Source: Ctena decussata (taxonomy: Eukaryota > Mollusca > Bivalvia > Lucinida > Lucinidae). Taken from it: a stretch of DNA of 64,000 nt. The stretch lies in NCBI GenBank assembly GCA_963989385.1, contig OZ022502.1:47609454-47673453 (forward strand), written 5' to 3'. How positions within the stretch are numbered: position 1 is the first letter of the stretch; every line of letters begins with the position of its first letter. This document shows, one piece after another, positions 11,193 through 22,085 of the stretch. The position numbers were made by a program, and so were the translations under genes. A model generated the notes under the pieces. The model was given only the letters and a program-made list of their open reading frames with translations, was not told the DNA's origin and ran no database searches.

Positions 11193-11227
11193 GGGGGTGG
11201 GGAATGGGTGGGGTGGAGTGGGGGTGG
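11193..11227 (+). other. G-quadruplex-type G-run cluster
   Basis: Five runs of 3-5 guanines occur in 32 bases (11193-11197, 11199-11202, 11206-11208, 11210-11213, 11220-11224), with loops of 1, 3, 1 and 6 nt. This fits the usual quadruplex pattern. Whether it folds or has a role is unknown. Confidence 0.6.
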
Positions 11228-11770
11228 ACGCTAGGCATTAATTGGTCAGGCTATCTTCAGTATTCGTCTTTTATGCCTATAGGTTCATAAATAGTATATT
11301 TAAAAAGAGAATACTCTTATCAGCCTGCGAATATTTCCTGCTCTTTACATGCTGTAAGGTACCTTCACGGGCGACGCCAAACATAATTTGTACCTCAAGT
11401 TTGGCACGAACAAATGTTTGTTGTATTTTTTTTATTTACTAATTTTTTTATTCATCTTTTTACTTTGTTATATTCTTTTACTTTTTGTGTATGTTATCTG
11501 TGTATATTTATCGCAAGGATCTATAACAATTTATCTTATCTTCTTTCGTAGATGAAAGTCAGCCAATGTCATTGTTAATCATGTTAATAGAATGCCATTA
11601 TGTTTTGGTTTGCCGTAAGGTTTAAATAAGTGCCAAGCATCCATCTGTAACCTTGGAAAGGCCAATCTATTGTGAAACTGTTTTATTAACATTCCCTGTT
11701 TATATACAAGGCACAAAGCAGCGCACTGAATTTGGTGTCTAGACAGCATTTAAGTGCTCTGGGAAATAGA
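11228..11770. other. No feature recognised
   Basis: AT-rich with T-rich tracts around 11425-11485. No gene or repeat family recognised. Confidence 0.5.
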
Positions 11771-11918
11771 GGATCTTACATGAGTGCTCATGTATTATTG
11801 AATTTATTAAACGAGTTGGGGAAAAAGATAAGATGCGAGGCTTTGCCGAGCATCTTATCGTTTTTCCCCAACGAGTTTAATAAATTCAATCATACATGGG
11901 CACGAATGCAAGATTCTA
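11771..11918. repeat. 148-bp palindrome
   Basis: The outer words GGATCTTACATGAG and GCACGAATGCAAGATTC are diverged complements. The inner TTGAATTTATTAAACGAG and GAGTTTAATAAATTCAA are almost exact complements. The centre is GATGCGAGGCTTTGCCGAGCATC, axis near 11845. The 68-codon frame here simply reads the palindrome. Confidence 0.8.
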
Positions 11919-12483
11919 TTTATCATATGACACTATAATCATATTTTATTAGCAGATTTTGCACTAAAACGTCACGATTTCGCCATTAGAAAACGCAACA
12001 TTTTTATGGACGTCAACGTATAACGTTACGACGTAATTTGCATATTTAATCCACTAGTGGATTATCGTTTTTAATGCATGACTTTATTACACTCTCAGAT
12101 GCGACGTCATATGATAAATGCATCGTAATCAATTTAGAGAGGTCTAAGATGTTTGTGTTATTAAAGACATCATTGGCTGTCCAGAAAGTTAAATCTGAGA
12201 CAAAAAGATTTCTTTTATTTGCCAAGGGGAATATAATCTAGCGCATTTGTTTGAACAAATCATAACTACAATATTGGACAGGAATATTGTTCTAAACAGG
12301 GCGTACAAATTATGTACGTAATAGATTTAAAATGGAAATGTAAGGATAGTTTGATTTTATACTGTCAAAAATTGTGTTAGAGGCCTAGAATCTGTACCCC
12401 CACCCCCCTTCCCGGCAGAGGATTAACATTCTCTGGAGCAAACGTTAGTTTGTATGGCAATTCTGAGACCTCTTACTAGTCTT
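11919..12483. other. No feature recognised
   Basis: No gene or repeat recognised. A C-rich run lies near 12399-12412. Confidence 0.5.
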
Positions 12484-12702
12484 GGGTCGTATTTATGAAA
12501 CCACTCGTTGCTATGCTGTTGCTAATGCTAAATTTTTATAAAGGAGATTCCCTACAACTATGATATTTGCTCTGGAGGAACGGTCTTTTACAGACTGTTC
12601 CGCCAGGGCAAATTTCATAGTTGTAGGGAATCTCCTTCATAGAAATTTCGCCTTAGCAACAGCATAACAACAACCTAAGCCGTTTTATGTATACGGCCCC
12701 AG
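12484..12702. mobile_element. Foldback MITE with a hyphenated palindrome
   Basis: AAGGAGATTCCCTACAACTA is inverted as TAGTTGTAGGGAATCTCCTT. Outside this, GTTGCTATGCTGTTGCTAA faces TTAGCAACAGCATAACAAC. The termini GGGTCGTATTTATGAAACC and a diverged GTTTTATGTATACGGCCCC complete the element. Axis near 12589. Confidence 0.75.
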
Positions 12703-12813
12703 AAGCACAAAATAACGTCGAATTTATTTCGGTGCTATTAGGGTAGCATATTCTTTCCTTTAAGCACTGAGAGTGGTGGCAAAACTGAAAGTTACAGTGG
12801 CGTTTCATATAAT

Positions 12814-13046
12814 TAAGCCGTGACACGAGAAAACCGACAAAGCGATGGTGAGCCGTGTGTAGTCTCAGATCGGCCTGGGCATCTGCCAGGTCTGATCAGG
12901 CTCTTCCTTAAGCGCTTAACTGATGTGTAAGGGTGTTTGCTACCTCCATGCGGACAGCAAAGACTCTGATCAGACTGGGCGGATGCCCAGGCTGATCTGA
13001 GACTGCGATGGGCGAACAACCACATTGTTGGTTTTCTCATGGCTCA
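12814..13046 (-). mobile_element. Foldback MITE, family A, copy 4
   Basis: Starts TAAGCCGTGACACGAG and ends GTTTTCTCATGGCTCA, so the right terminus has lost part of the CGTGTCGCGG block. The arms are otherwise complementary, and the loop shows the minus orientation. Confidence 0.8.
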
Positions 13047-13668
13047 ATTATATGTGTGCTAATAAATGTTAACTCTCAAGTGATCCAGTTCGTGGTCAGG
13101 ACTGTCTCCGCATTTAATTCTGCAGTTTTGCATATGCCGGTAGACTGGTTTAACCGTGATTTGACCTACTGCATTTCAAGGCCATGATACACTTGTAAAA
13201 CTTTCTTGATTAAATGTTATCGATTTACGTACTTGTCAAGAAAATGTTTGCCCGAACATTCAAGATACACTGTATTGCGTCTTTGATCAAATTGTCTGAA
13301 TTTATTGTTGTTCAAATGAAATGTTTGATTCAATATTCAAGACACGCTGTCAAATGTTTAGCATCGAACATGGTGGTTGCATCATTATTCATCAAAATGG
13401 CTAGAATGCTTGAAATATTATAATTATGGCTGACTTAAAACAACATAAGAATATCAGAAAAAAAATTCTGAACAAAGTACCTAAATGAGAGAAATTCCCC
13501 GTTTACCACTGGTGTTGCAGGTGGAAGTTGTAAATTTGATCAAACAAATTGGATAGTGTTACATGGGCTTCAGACTAACTTCAATAGGCATATTTGTACA
13601 TATGATATTGAATGGTTCACACCACAAGTAAAATCAATAAAACCAAAAACAAATGATGTCGACTCTTT
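13047..13668. other. No feature recognised
   Basis: The 69-codon frame at 13214-13423 has no known motif. Nothing else recognised. Confidence 0.5.
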
Positions 13669-13865
13669 AACCCATTCCATTCGGATAGGGGTATCAGCTG
13701 GGCAAAATATTTAGTTCCAGATCAGGCCACCCTAAACGGGCATTTGATCAGGATCCTGACTATTTGCTTGAGACAAGTGGGTATTTCTCTTTAAAATAAA
13801 ATGATGATAGAAATAAACTAGACCAGACAACCTTTAACTGAAAATGGGGGCATTTATCGATATGG
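13669..13865 (+). repeat. Decayed family-B MITE
   Basis: Shares CAGATCAGGCCACC, GAGACAAGTGGGTATTTCTC, TTAAAATAAAAT and CTAGACCAGACAACC with the copy at 6502, in the same order. The terminal repeats are eroded. Confidence 0.5.
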
Positions 13866-13887
13866 ATAGAGCCTGCCACTGGGCACA

Positions 13888-13997
13888 TCCCAGCAGGCAC
13901 ATGACGTCGAAAGAACGTCGGACTAACGTCGATGCGACATGATGACGTTGCATCGACATCAATACGACATCATTTTGACGTCATCTGCCCGCTGGGA
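13888..13997. mobile_element. 110-bp TIR element rich in GACGTC/ATCGAC words
   Basis: The ends are TCCCAGCAGGCACATGACGT and its inverted partner ACGTCATCTGCCCGCTGGGA (one mismatch). The interior is made of near-palindromic words (ACGTCGGACTAACGTCGATG, GCATCGACATCAATACGAC). Same terminal type as 10760-10894. Confidence 0.75.
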
Positions 13998-13998
13998 T

Positions 13999-14150
13999 AG
14001 ATGTCAGTTACTGGCAAAAGTATGTGCACTTAGTACTGGTTAACCGCTTACGAGGTCTAAGCCTGCCCAGGAATAGTTTGGTAGGGTTAACTGAACGTCC
14101 CGGCGTGACCATAGCTGTTTACCGTGGATGTAAAGCAATAATAAAACAAC
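13999..14150 (+). mobile_element. SINE body, head missing
   Basis: Matches the body of the SINE at 61433-61695 almost word for word, from TGTCAGTTACTGGC through TTAGTACTGGTTAACCGCTT and TAAGCCTGCCCAGGAATAGT to ACCATAGCTGTTTACCG. No tRNA-like head is present, so this is a 5'-truncated copy. Confidence 0.75.
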
Positions 14151-14747
14151 AAACAACAGTATTACAACAAAGTACAAATGTACTGCAGTTCATACCTACA
14201 ACATCCAAAGGTCATGTTTGTTGTTACGAGTATTGTATTATTCAGCTAAGAGGATAAAACATTACACAAAACAAGATAAAAACAAGACAACAAAAAACCC
14301 TTCGGGAATCATTATTCTCCACCTCGACTTCACAATCTGTTTCCTCTATTACTCGTATCCAATTAGTAAGTAATATAGCCAGTTTTCCCTATTATCTGCT
14401 CTAACTTGTCTATTAGCATCATTTCTAAAATCATGAAACTATCTTCTTGGTATTTGCTATCTCTCAACGACGTTTTTCCAGTAGCATTTCGTTTTACCTT
14501 TAGATGGCATAGCGATGCAAGAAACTTGTTCATTTGAAACCACTAATTCTTATTTAATGTAGGATTGCTGCTAGCCCCAACTAATTCAAAAGACGAAATT
14601 CCATGTAAACCGTGTTGCCTTGGTGAATAAATGTGAGTATATTGGTTACTAGTCTACGGACACGTAGCTGTATGACTAAAATAAAAAAGTATTGGTTTGA
14701 ACAATATTTTGTTCTTATATATTTTACGGATAAAATATTTTTGCAGC
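14151..14747. other. No feature recognised
   Basis: AT-rich. No gene or repeat family recognised. Confidence 0.5.
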
Positions 14748-15036
14748 CGACTCCCGTTGTCTCAAATACTGATACCTCAAAGTTCCCTCTTATATCAAAG
14801 AGTATAACTGATACCTCAAAGTTCCCTCTTATATCAAAGAGTATAACTGATACCTCAAAGTTCCCTCTTATATCAAAGAGTATAAATTAAACATATTCAC
14901 TATTTCTTCTTTATATTTAAACTCCTGTTAGCTCAAACTACTGGTATCTCCAATCAAAATTCCTGAGACCAGAAAATTTACTTTCAGTTATCAGTAGTTT
15001 GAGATGAACTTCGAGTTTGAGATATCGAGGGTTGAT
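14748..15036. repeat. Family-C foldback copy expanded by an internal tandem repeat
   Basis: Carries the family words GTTAGCTCAAACTACTGG, GACCAGAAAATTTACTTTC and TCAGTAGTTTGAGATGAAC, and ends with GAGATATCGAGGGTTGA. The left part is replaced by the 39-bp tandem at 14770-14886. Confidence 0.6.
14770..14886 (+). repeat. Tandem repeat, three units of 39 bp
   Basis: Units starting TGATACCTCAAAGTTCCCTC at 14770, 14809 and 14848 are essentially identical. Because 39 is a multiple of three, an 85-codon chance frame (14633-14890) shows a repeated 13-residue peptide; it is not evidence of a gene. Confidence 0.9.
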
Positions 15037-15385
15037 TGAACATGCAATGCTTTACGCGAGATCTCAACGAAATCATATTGTCGCAAACATACGCCTTGGT
15101 TAAAAAGATGCCAAGAGTTTCGAACAAATATTCTAATGCACATACGAATATAACGCAACGTCTGATTGGATAACGTCAAAAATTTGCGACAGTATATTCT
15201 GCGATTTACTGTCGCAAACACGACGTCATTACGTAACGTCGCTTCTCATTGGTTGACGTCTGGTTTTACGTCGCTCTCTGGTTTTACGTCGCTAAAAGCG
15301 TTTGCTTTTGGTACAAAATAGCACATTTTTAAAGGTGAAAATGTGAAAGGTGCATTAGAATGGGGATAACTGTATTGAAAATTAT
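15037..15385. other. No gene; ACGTCG-rich stretch
   Basis: Around 15225-15300 are several ACGTC(G) words, including a repeated CTGGTTTTACGTCGCT. No gene seen. Confidence 0.45.
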
Positions 15386-15619
15386 CATTTGGGGAGGTAA
15401 ATCGTCGGTTTTATGGTCGCAAATTGCGTTTTACGGCTCCGCTGGCGCGTCGCCGTAAAACGAAATTTCCGACCATAAAACCGACGATTTACCTCCCCAA
15501 ATCATTTGGGGAGGTAAATCGTCGGTTTTATGGTCGCAAATTGCGTTTTACGGCTCCGCTGGCGCGTCGCCGTAAAACGAAATTTCCGACCATAAAACCG
15601 ACGATTTACCTCCCCAAAT
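15386..15619. repeat. Two identical 117-bp palindromes in tandem
   Basis: Each unit (15386-15502 and 15503-15619) starts CATTTGGGGAGGTAAATCGT and ends with its complement ACGATTTACCTCCCCAAAT. Inside, CGGTTTTATGGTCG faces CGACCATAAAACCG imperfectly around GCTCCGCTGGCGCG. The two units look identical base for base, so the palindrome was duplicated recently as a whole. The 65-codon frame over it is a shadow. Confidence 0.93.
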
Positions 15620-16201
15620 GACAATTTTGAGTAGAGTTATCTCCTAAGTTTATCCTATCCAAAACTTCTTACCGGACACTTAGTTTCTATCATTTTTCCT
15701 CAATGCTGTTAGCAATCTCAAAGTTCAGCTTGCAACCACAGATAGGCAAATATGTCGGTACATCATACCACCAAAAGGTTTAGCATTATCCAGTGCACTG
15801 TATCCAGGAGGCATAGATGAATACGGGAACCCCCATTTTCAAAATTAACAATAATTTGCATTGAGTGGTGGGGTAAACATTTTGACCCGAAGCGGCCACT
15901 GTCATGCAAGAAGAGTGTTAATTCTTGCATAAGTCTGTTTCGCCAGGGCAGATATTTGCTTGACTAATGATATTTTGATATTTACTAATGAAGCGGTTTT
16001 GCCTACGTAAATTGGATATCTCAAAAGGTGATTTTCATAAAATGACGAAATGCTGGGGGTACTTGTCTTCATCGGCACATCTTGGATGTAATGTCAAGAA
16101 TGTTGTCAAACCTATTGATGGCTAAGCTGACAGACACATCAGCCTATCTAAAGATGCAAATATAAATTTGCTTAGGGGTTTGAAGAAAATCGATAAAATG
16201 T
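15620..16201. other. No feature recognised
   Basis: No gene or repeat recognised before the 382-bp tandem repeat. Confidence 0.5.
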
Positions 16202-17033
16202 AAATTAAAATCTTAAAAAGTTCCTTCAAGAGCAGAGAATACATACAGAAGTAGGAACATGGGCCAGACTACGTAGTTTCGGCTAATAAAGCCTCGTCAG
16301 TGACCCTGACAATATCTGGTGACGAAACCAGAAAAAAAGCATACCGTAATTTCTTAATTCTAATTGGGCAGTCGATTCAAAGACTGATTAGTTTCAAAAG
16401 GATCAAATAATATAAAAGGCGATGACATAGAATAATATTATTCATCGATCTCAAATTTTAGATTTCTCAGAATCTATCCTCTGATCTCAAAGGATATAAA
16501 TAAAACATAATCTGCACTATGGATGATGTACGGGGAGACTTTTTACGGCCTCCACACGGCACAACACCAGCTGCAGTGAAGTAAAATTAAAATCTTAAAA
16601 AGTTCCTTCTAGAGCAGAGAATACATACAGAAGTAGGAACATGGGCCAGACTACGTAGTTTCGGCTAATAAAGCCTCGTCAGTGACCCTGACAATATCTG
16701 GTGACGAAACCAGAAAAAAGCATACCGTAATTTCTTAATTTCAATTGGGCAGTCGATTCAAAGACTGATTAGTTTCAAAAGGATCAAATAATATAAAAGG
16801 CGATGATCTAGAATAATATTATTCATCGATCTCAATTTTTAAATTTCTCAGAATCTATCCTCTGATCTCAAAGGATATAAATAAAATATAATCTGCACTA
16901 TGGATGATGTACGGGGAGACTTTTTACGGCCTCCACACGGCACAACACCAGCTGCAGTGAAGTAAAATTAAAATCTTAAAAAGTTCCTTCAAGAGCAGAG
17001 AATACATACAGAAGTAGGAACATGGGCCAGACT
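16202..17033 (+). repeat. Tandem repeat, about 2.2 units of 382 bp
   Basis: The word AAATTAAAATCTTAAAAAGT recurs at 16202, 16584 and 16965. The two full units are nearly identical (for example ATGACATAG against ATGATCTAG). The third stops at GGGCCAGACT near 17033. Each unit contains GGTGACGAAACCAG and ends CACCAGCTGCAGTGAAGTA. A diverged relative of the GAGCATGGGCC...CCCTGAC part lies near 54890-54955. Confidence 0.9.
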
Positions 17034-17088
17034 GTAAGTGGTCGGTTAGGAATTTTTGGCTAGTATATGTCGCTTATGGGGGACACCT

Positions 17089-17290
17089 GCGCTTGCGAGT
17101 TAATATGTAGACGTCTCTTACCTGATGTCTGATGCTAATATGTCCCGCGCAAATCGACAGTGTGGCTCGGCGAGGGATGCTCGTTTCCTGCCGAGACTTG
17201 CGCATCATCGCTTAACTTTCAAACTTTTGGGGTTCGCGACAATAAAGAGGTTAAATACAGAAACGCGCGTCTGTCGCACTAAATTTAGTA
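17089..17290 (+). repeat. Dispersed repeat; uninterrupted copy of the flanks of the 51-55 kb element
   Basis: 17089-17160 (CGCTTGCGAGTTAATATGTA, CTCTTACCTGATGTCTG, TGTCCCGCG) matches the reverse complement of 55338-55412. 17160-17290 (TTTCCTGCCGAGACTTG, GGTTAAATACAGAAACGCGC) matches the reverse complement of 51290-51416. Here the two halves are joined at CGACAGTGTGGCT. The chance frame at 17125-17316 lies inside. Confidence 0.75.
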
Positions 17291-17628
17291 TGGATACATG
17301 TACGTTTATATTATGATGGGTCATGTTGTTATGCATTGTGTCATGATGATAGAGAGGAAAACAATAACGATTGTAAGGTGCATGGGTACACCTCCGTGTT
17401 TTTCTGTCATTACTTGTCTTCCAGTTTGCTTCTCTGGGCAAGGAAAACCATCTAAAAGGGCTCTAAACAAAAATGGAAGAGTTGCTGCCTCTGAAAATAT
17501 TACTATTCACCTTCAGTATATTTCACGTCAGTGAGCTTGTAATGAGACCCTTAATACTAGCCCTATTAATAATATTTTATGACTGAACAAATACTAGAAT
17601 GTTGATCTCCCAAACAAAAAAAAACAAG
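17291..17628. other. No gene; shared repeat word
   Basis: GGTGCATGGGTACACCTCC at about 17379 resembles GGTGCATGGGTACATCTCC at about 25544, so part of this is repetitive. No gene recognised. Confidence 0.4.
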
Positions 17629-18715
17629 CAAATTCGGTGAATTTATATCCCCCGCCGAAGTGGCCCTGATTTGTTTATGGTTGTTTTAAGTTTCATAAAA
17701 TTTTAAGTTTCATAAAATTTTGTTCACTGGTTACTTAGGAGGCTGAACTTGTGGATTGTACATAAAATCAAGGGGAATATCTCTGGGATAAGTAAGGCAT
17801 AAGCTGAAGCTGTTATTCTTAAACACTTGCCTCAGCAACACTGCACTATAATGATACATTTTAAATTTGGTTACAAGAAAGTTTGTTTGTCAGCACCCTA
17901 CTAATGGCTAATTTGTGGATTTTAAATCAATTCAATTGCATTAAATCATGCACTACTGAAGAGATTATGACAAAAATTAATGTGCACTGCCTTGTCATGA
18001 CAATATATAATTTTTATAAGTGTCATCAAATTCCATTATTGGATACTTATTTATGACTCAATTTGTTGATTTTAAACCAATTCAAGGGCAATAACTCATT
18101 GCTTACTGAAGCAATTCCGACAAACTGTAAGATGCACCAATGTGTTATGGTGATACATACTTTGTATAATTTTCATAGAATTCTATTCATTGATAAGTTA
18201 GTTATGGCTGGAAATGGCAATCTCACATTGATCCAAGGGCAATAATTCATGCACTGTTGATGCCATTCTGAAGAAACTTTATGTGCATATCCACTTTATG
18301 GTGATACATAATTATTAAGTTTAAATTTCATGAAGTATTGGTTACTTGGTTATGGCTCATGTCACTGATTTTAAGTCAATTAAAGGGCAATAAGTCATGC
18401 ATTACTGAATCCAGTCTGAGGAAACTTCATGTGCATCAGCACATTATAGTGATATATATTTATTTTAAGTTTTAATGAAATTTTGCCCAGTGGTTACTTA
18501 GTTACAGCTCATTTCAAGGATTTCAAGTTAATTTAAGGACAATAACTCATTCATTACTGAAGCTAGTCTGATGAAACTTTATGTGCCGCAGCACGTTATA
18601 GTGATATACACTTATTTTAAGTTTCAAGAAATTCCGCTCAGTAGTTACTAAGTTATGGCTCATTTCATTGATTTTAAGCCAATGAGGGGGCATCAAGCCC
18701 CGCTAGCGCCCACAT
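17629..18715. mobile_element. Repeat element with ~150-bp degenerate tandem units
   Basis: Begins near GGTGAATTTATATCCCCCGC and ends near CATCAAGCCCCGCTAGC. Between them, units recur about every 150 bp (the TACTGAAG/TGAAACTTTATGTGC motif near 17950, 18100, 18250, 18400 and 18553). Each contains TTAGTTATGGCTCATTTCA and GGGCAATAACTCAT. No coding frame of note. Boundaries are approximate. Confidence 0.6.
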
Positions 18716-18770
18716 TATGAACGCACCTCAGGTAACACAATATTGTACTATAATTGCCCACATTTGAAAA

Positions 18771-19864
18771 AAAGAGGGCCATGAGGCCCTGAATCGCTCA
18801 CCTGAGTAAAAAGATCAATGGGCGACTAGAATCATAATTTGAACAAACCTGATAGTTTAAACTGTCAAAATATGAGAGACACCGTATAAAGCTTAAAATG
18901 ACCTTGACAGCCATTGCTAAAAATGTTATTTTATTCCCTCAACCGCTGAAAGTTTTATATGAAACTTGGTTGCAACTGGCCCTTTGGCTTTAGAGGAGAT
19001 TGTTTGAAACTGTCGAAATAGAAGAGACCTAGGTCAAAGTTCAAAGAGTGTGTAAAAAAGGTCAAGGTCAACCCAAGGTCATCATTTGAACAATCTTGAT
19101 AGAACTCGAGTACCCAATGCTACACACCAAGTTTCAAGGCCATCGGTCGATTGGCTCATGAGAAGACTTTTAATGGTTTTTACTGTATATGGGCATGGCG
19201 GCCATATTGGTCATGCGACCCAGACCATTTTAAAAAGTTTTATTCCCTTAACCCCTGAAAGTTCTGTTTGAAATTAAGTTAAATTAACCCCGCGGCTAAT
19301 GAGGAGATTGTTTGAAACTGTCAAATTATGGGATCTGGGTCAAAGGTCAAAGAATGACCTTGACCTCTTGTACTCACAAACCTTCATAAACTCATTAAGA
19401 TGATTGTATTTACATTTTTTTGCCAAAATCTTCAACAGTTTGCAAGAAAACTTATGTTCTAGGATTTTCCCACATAAAATCACTAAATGACAAATTTGAC
19501 CTTACCGTTAAATAGGTCAAGGTCAACCCAACGTCATAATTTGAACAATATTGGTAGTACTTACGTACTCGATGCTACGTACCAAGTTTCAAGGTCATCG
19601 TCTTATTGGTTCTAGAGAAGAATCTTTTTTAAGGTTTTTACCATATATGGACATGGCGGTCATGTTGGTCATATGACCAGGACCATTTGAACAACTTTTC
19701 GTTCCCATGACCCCTAAAGGCTACATATGCTATTTGGTTACAATCAGCTAAGTAGTTTCAGAGTGGAAGTTCTTTGGAATTGTTGACGGACGTCGGACGG
19801 ACGACGACGGAGCCTGCTTATCCTATAAGCTCCCCCGGAGCCTTCGTCTCAGGTGAACTAAAAC
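18771..19864 (-). mobile_element. CACCTGAG repeat element, copy 1
   Basis: The left side reads AAGAGGGCCATGAGGCCCTG and then ATCGCTCACCTGAG; the right side reads CTCCGGGGGAG inverted (CTCCCCCGGAG) and CTCAGGTGAACTAAAA. This is the reverse complement of the copy at 53018-54650. The interior has long degenerate units with GAGGAGATTGTTTGAAACTG and many AGGTCA words. No protein-coding frame. Confidence 0.75.
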
Positions 19865-20401
19865 AGACTTATTGTGCAGCAAATACGAAATAAATGAGGT
19901 GGTTTTCACATTTCATATGTATGAAAAAGTGCAACTATTTCACCGCAACCCTAATTTCGACTTTTCTTGGGAAAGTCATATTGTATCAGCATCCTACTGA
20001 TCATGTTTTTTTACCTTTAAATGCACTTTACATGTTTTAAAATTAAGTAATATTGCACCGCAGTGGCGAGTGTTTGAAAAAAAAAATGCTCACGTACAAG
20101 ACAATATTGCTTTTCCAGAAAGCAAATTATCATTTTATGGTTATTTTGATGTTCTTTTAATCTATAACCCACTCTTCCAACGCAAATGCAGTGTCCGATA
20201 TTTTCCAATCGTCTTTGTGCGAGGTGATGATAAACCAGTCTGGTTTGGTCTGGTTTGGTCGCCGTTCCTTTTGTAAACTACTAAACTATGGATTGTACAT
20301 TTTATCTTCATTGTGCATCATTATGTCTAACAGAGTGTTTCTTTGTTTTGTATTCGAAGTCATGTCATGGCACAAAATATTACACCTCAGATGATATGTA
20401 C
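19865..20401. other. No feature recognised
   Basis: Overlapping frames of 63-90 codons at 20017-20560 have no recognisable domain and are treated as chance. Confidence 0.45.
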
Positions 20402-20600
20402 GATACCACAGCCCTTAAAGAGTCTGTATCGTCCGAACGCATTCGTCGAAAGATTGGTGCGGGTTCGATTCCCGTAAAGGTCGTGATTCTTCTTTTGCCT
20501 CAAAGTTTATTCATCCTCCTTTCCATCGCGACCATTTCCCAATCGGCTCGATATGTCTGAAATACTGCTTAAAAATCACCGGGACCTTAAATATCCAGCC
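20402..20600 (+). mobile_element. tRNA-derived SINE, decayed head
   Basis: A B-box GGTGCGGGTTCGATTCCCG lies at about 20456. It is followed by a body ending GATATGTCTGAAATACTGCT and TTAAAAATC, the same tail type as the SINE at 2248-2452. The A-box half is unrecognisable. Confidence 0.6.
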
Positions 20601-20841
20601 ATTAATCCACCCACCTTGATAACATGTCTTAATGTCTTTCTGTTTGATAAATCTCAGTATGAGTTTTAAATGGAAAATATTACTTTCACGACAGGGAAGT
20701 CATTTTTTTTCCAGTCTGAGGTTTGTGTCCTGTTTGTCAATATGTATGGCTTCTTGCACTGTAATGAGACTGTTAGTATTTATTAATGCTTTACTGGCTT
20801 TACATATAACTGAAGCTAACTCGTCCTTATTTCAGTTTATA
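20601..20841. other. No feature recognised
   Basis: A 70-codon hydrophobic chance frame covers this spacer. No motif. Confidence 0.4.
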
Positions 20842-22085
20842 TAAACTAGAAATGTTTTTCAGAGAAAAACTGATGTCCCCCCACCAGCCCATTTCCCATC
20901 CCCTCTAATGAATAAAAAGCCTGAACAAGTAAAATATCTAGACAAGTTTGGAGAAAATCCATCCACTGGTTCTTAAGATATCCTACATAGATGACTATGA
21001 CCTTGAACATGAGGTCAAGGTCACCAAAATCAAATCACCTCTTAAACTTGTCCAAATGATGTATCCATGCCGGATTGGTGAAATTCCATCTATTGGTTCA
21101 GGAGATATAGTGGGTACAAGAAAATGTCATCTATGTCCTCCAGTGACCTTGAAATTGAGATCAAGGTCACCAAAATCTAATCAGCTCTTTAACTTGTCCC
21201 AATGATGTATGCATGCAAGTTTGGTGAAGTTCCATCCATTGGTTCAGGAGATTTAGTGGGTACAAGAAATTGTCATCTAAGTCCTCCAGTGACCTTGCAA
21301 ATAAGGTCAAGGTCACCAAAATCTGATCAGCTCTTAAATTTGTCGCAATGATGTATCCCTGAAATTTTGGAAAAAATCCATTCATTGGTTCAGGAGATAT
21401 AGTGGTTACAAGAAATTGTCATCTAAGTCCTCCAATGACCTTGAAAATAAGGTCAAGGTCACCAAAATCTATAAACCTCTTAAACTTGTCCCAATAATGT
21501 ATCCATGCAAATTTGGTGAAATTCCATCCATTGGTTCAAGAGATATCACTGGTACAAGAAATTTTCATCTAAGTCCTCCAGTGACCTTGAAAATGAGGTC
21601 AAGGTCACCAAAACCTAATCACCTCTTAAACTTGTCCAAATGATGTATCCATGCCAGTTTGGTGAAATTCCATCCATTGGTTCAGGAGATATAGTGGGTA
21701 CAAGAAATTGTCATCTATGTCCTCCAGTGACCTTGAAAATGAGGTCAAGGTCACCAAAATCTAATCAGCTCCTAAACTTGTCACAATAATGTATCAATGC
21801 AAGTTTGGTGAAATTCCATCCATTGATTCAAGAGATATCGCGCATACAAGAAATTGTCATCTATGTCCTCCAGTGACCTTGAAAATGAGGTCAAGGTCAC
21901 CAAAATCTAATCAGCTCTTAAACTTGTCCCAATAATGTATCCATGCAAGTTTGGTGAAATTCCATTTATTGGTTCAAGAGATATCGCGCATACAAGAAAT
22001 CTGTCACAGGGACGCCGACGCCGACGCCCGGGATCCGCACTGAAAACAATATGTCCCCCCTCACCTTTGGTGGGGGGACATAATT
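20842..22085. mobile_element. TIR element with a 146-bp tandem array
   Basis: TGTCCCCCCACCA at the left is inverted as TGGTGGGGGGACA at 22068-22080. A CGCCGACGCCGACGCCC stretch and GGATCCGCACTGAAAAC precede the right end. The interior is almost entirely the array at 20990-22011. No transposase; probably non-autonomous. Confidence 0.75.
20990..22011 (+). repeat. Seven tandem units of exactly 146 bp
   Basis: The anchor GACCTTG occurs at 20999, 21145, 21291, 21437, 21583, 21729 and 21875, always 146 bp apart, although units differ at scattered bases. Most units contain the inverted repeat GTGACCTTGA-8 nt-TCAAGGTCAC and the phrase GAAATTCCATCCATTGGTTC. 146 is not a multiple of 3, so the frames across it are not coding. 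Confidence 0.95.

Noticed and set aside
14633..14890. 85-codon frame with a 13-residue peptide repeat
   Set aside because: Product of the 39-bp tandem repeat; no start context or homology.
15424..15621. Frame with a repeated basic peptide
   Set aside because: Translation of the duplicated palindrome; codons repeat because 117 is a multiple of three.
20288..20560. 90-codon frame and a possible tRNA gene at its end
   Set aside because: Only a B box is clear and the A-box half cannot fold; the SINE tail shows it is a retroposon.
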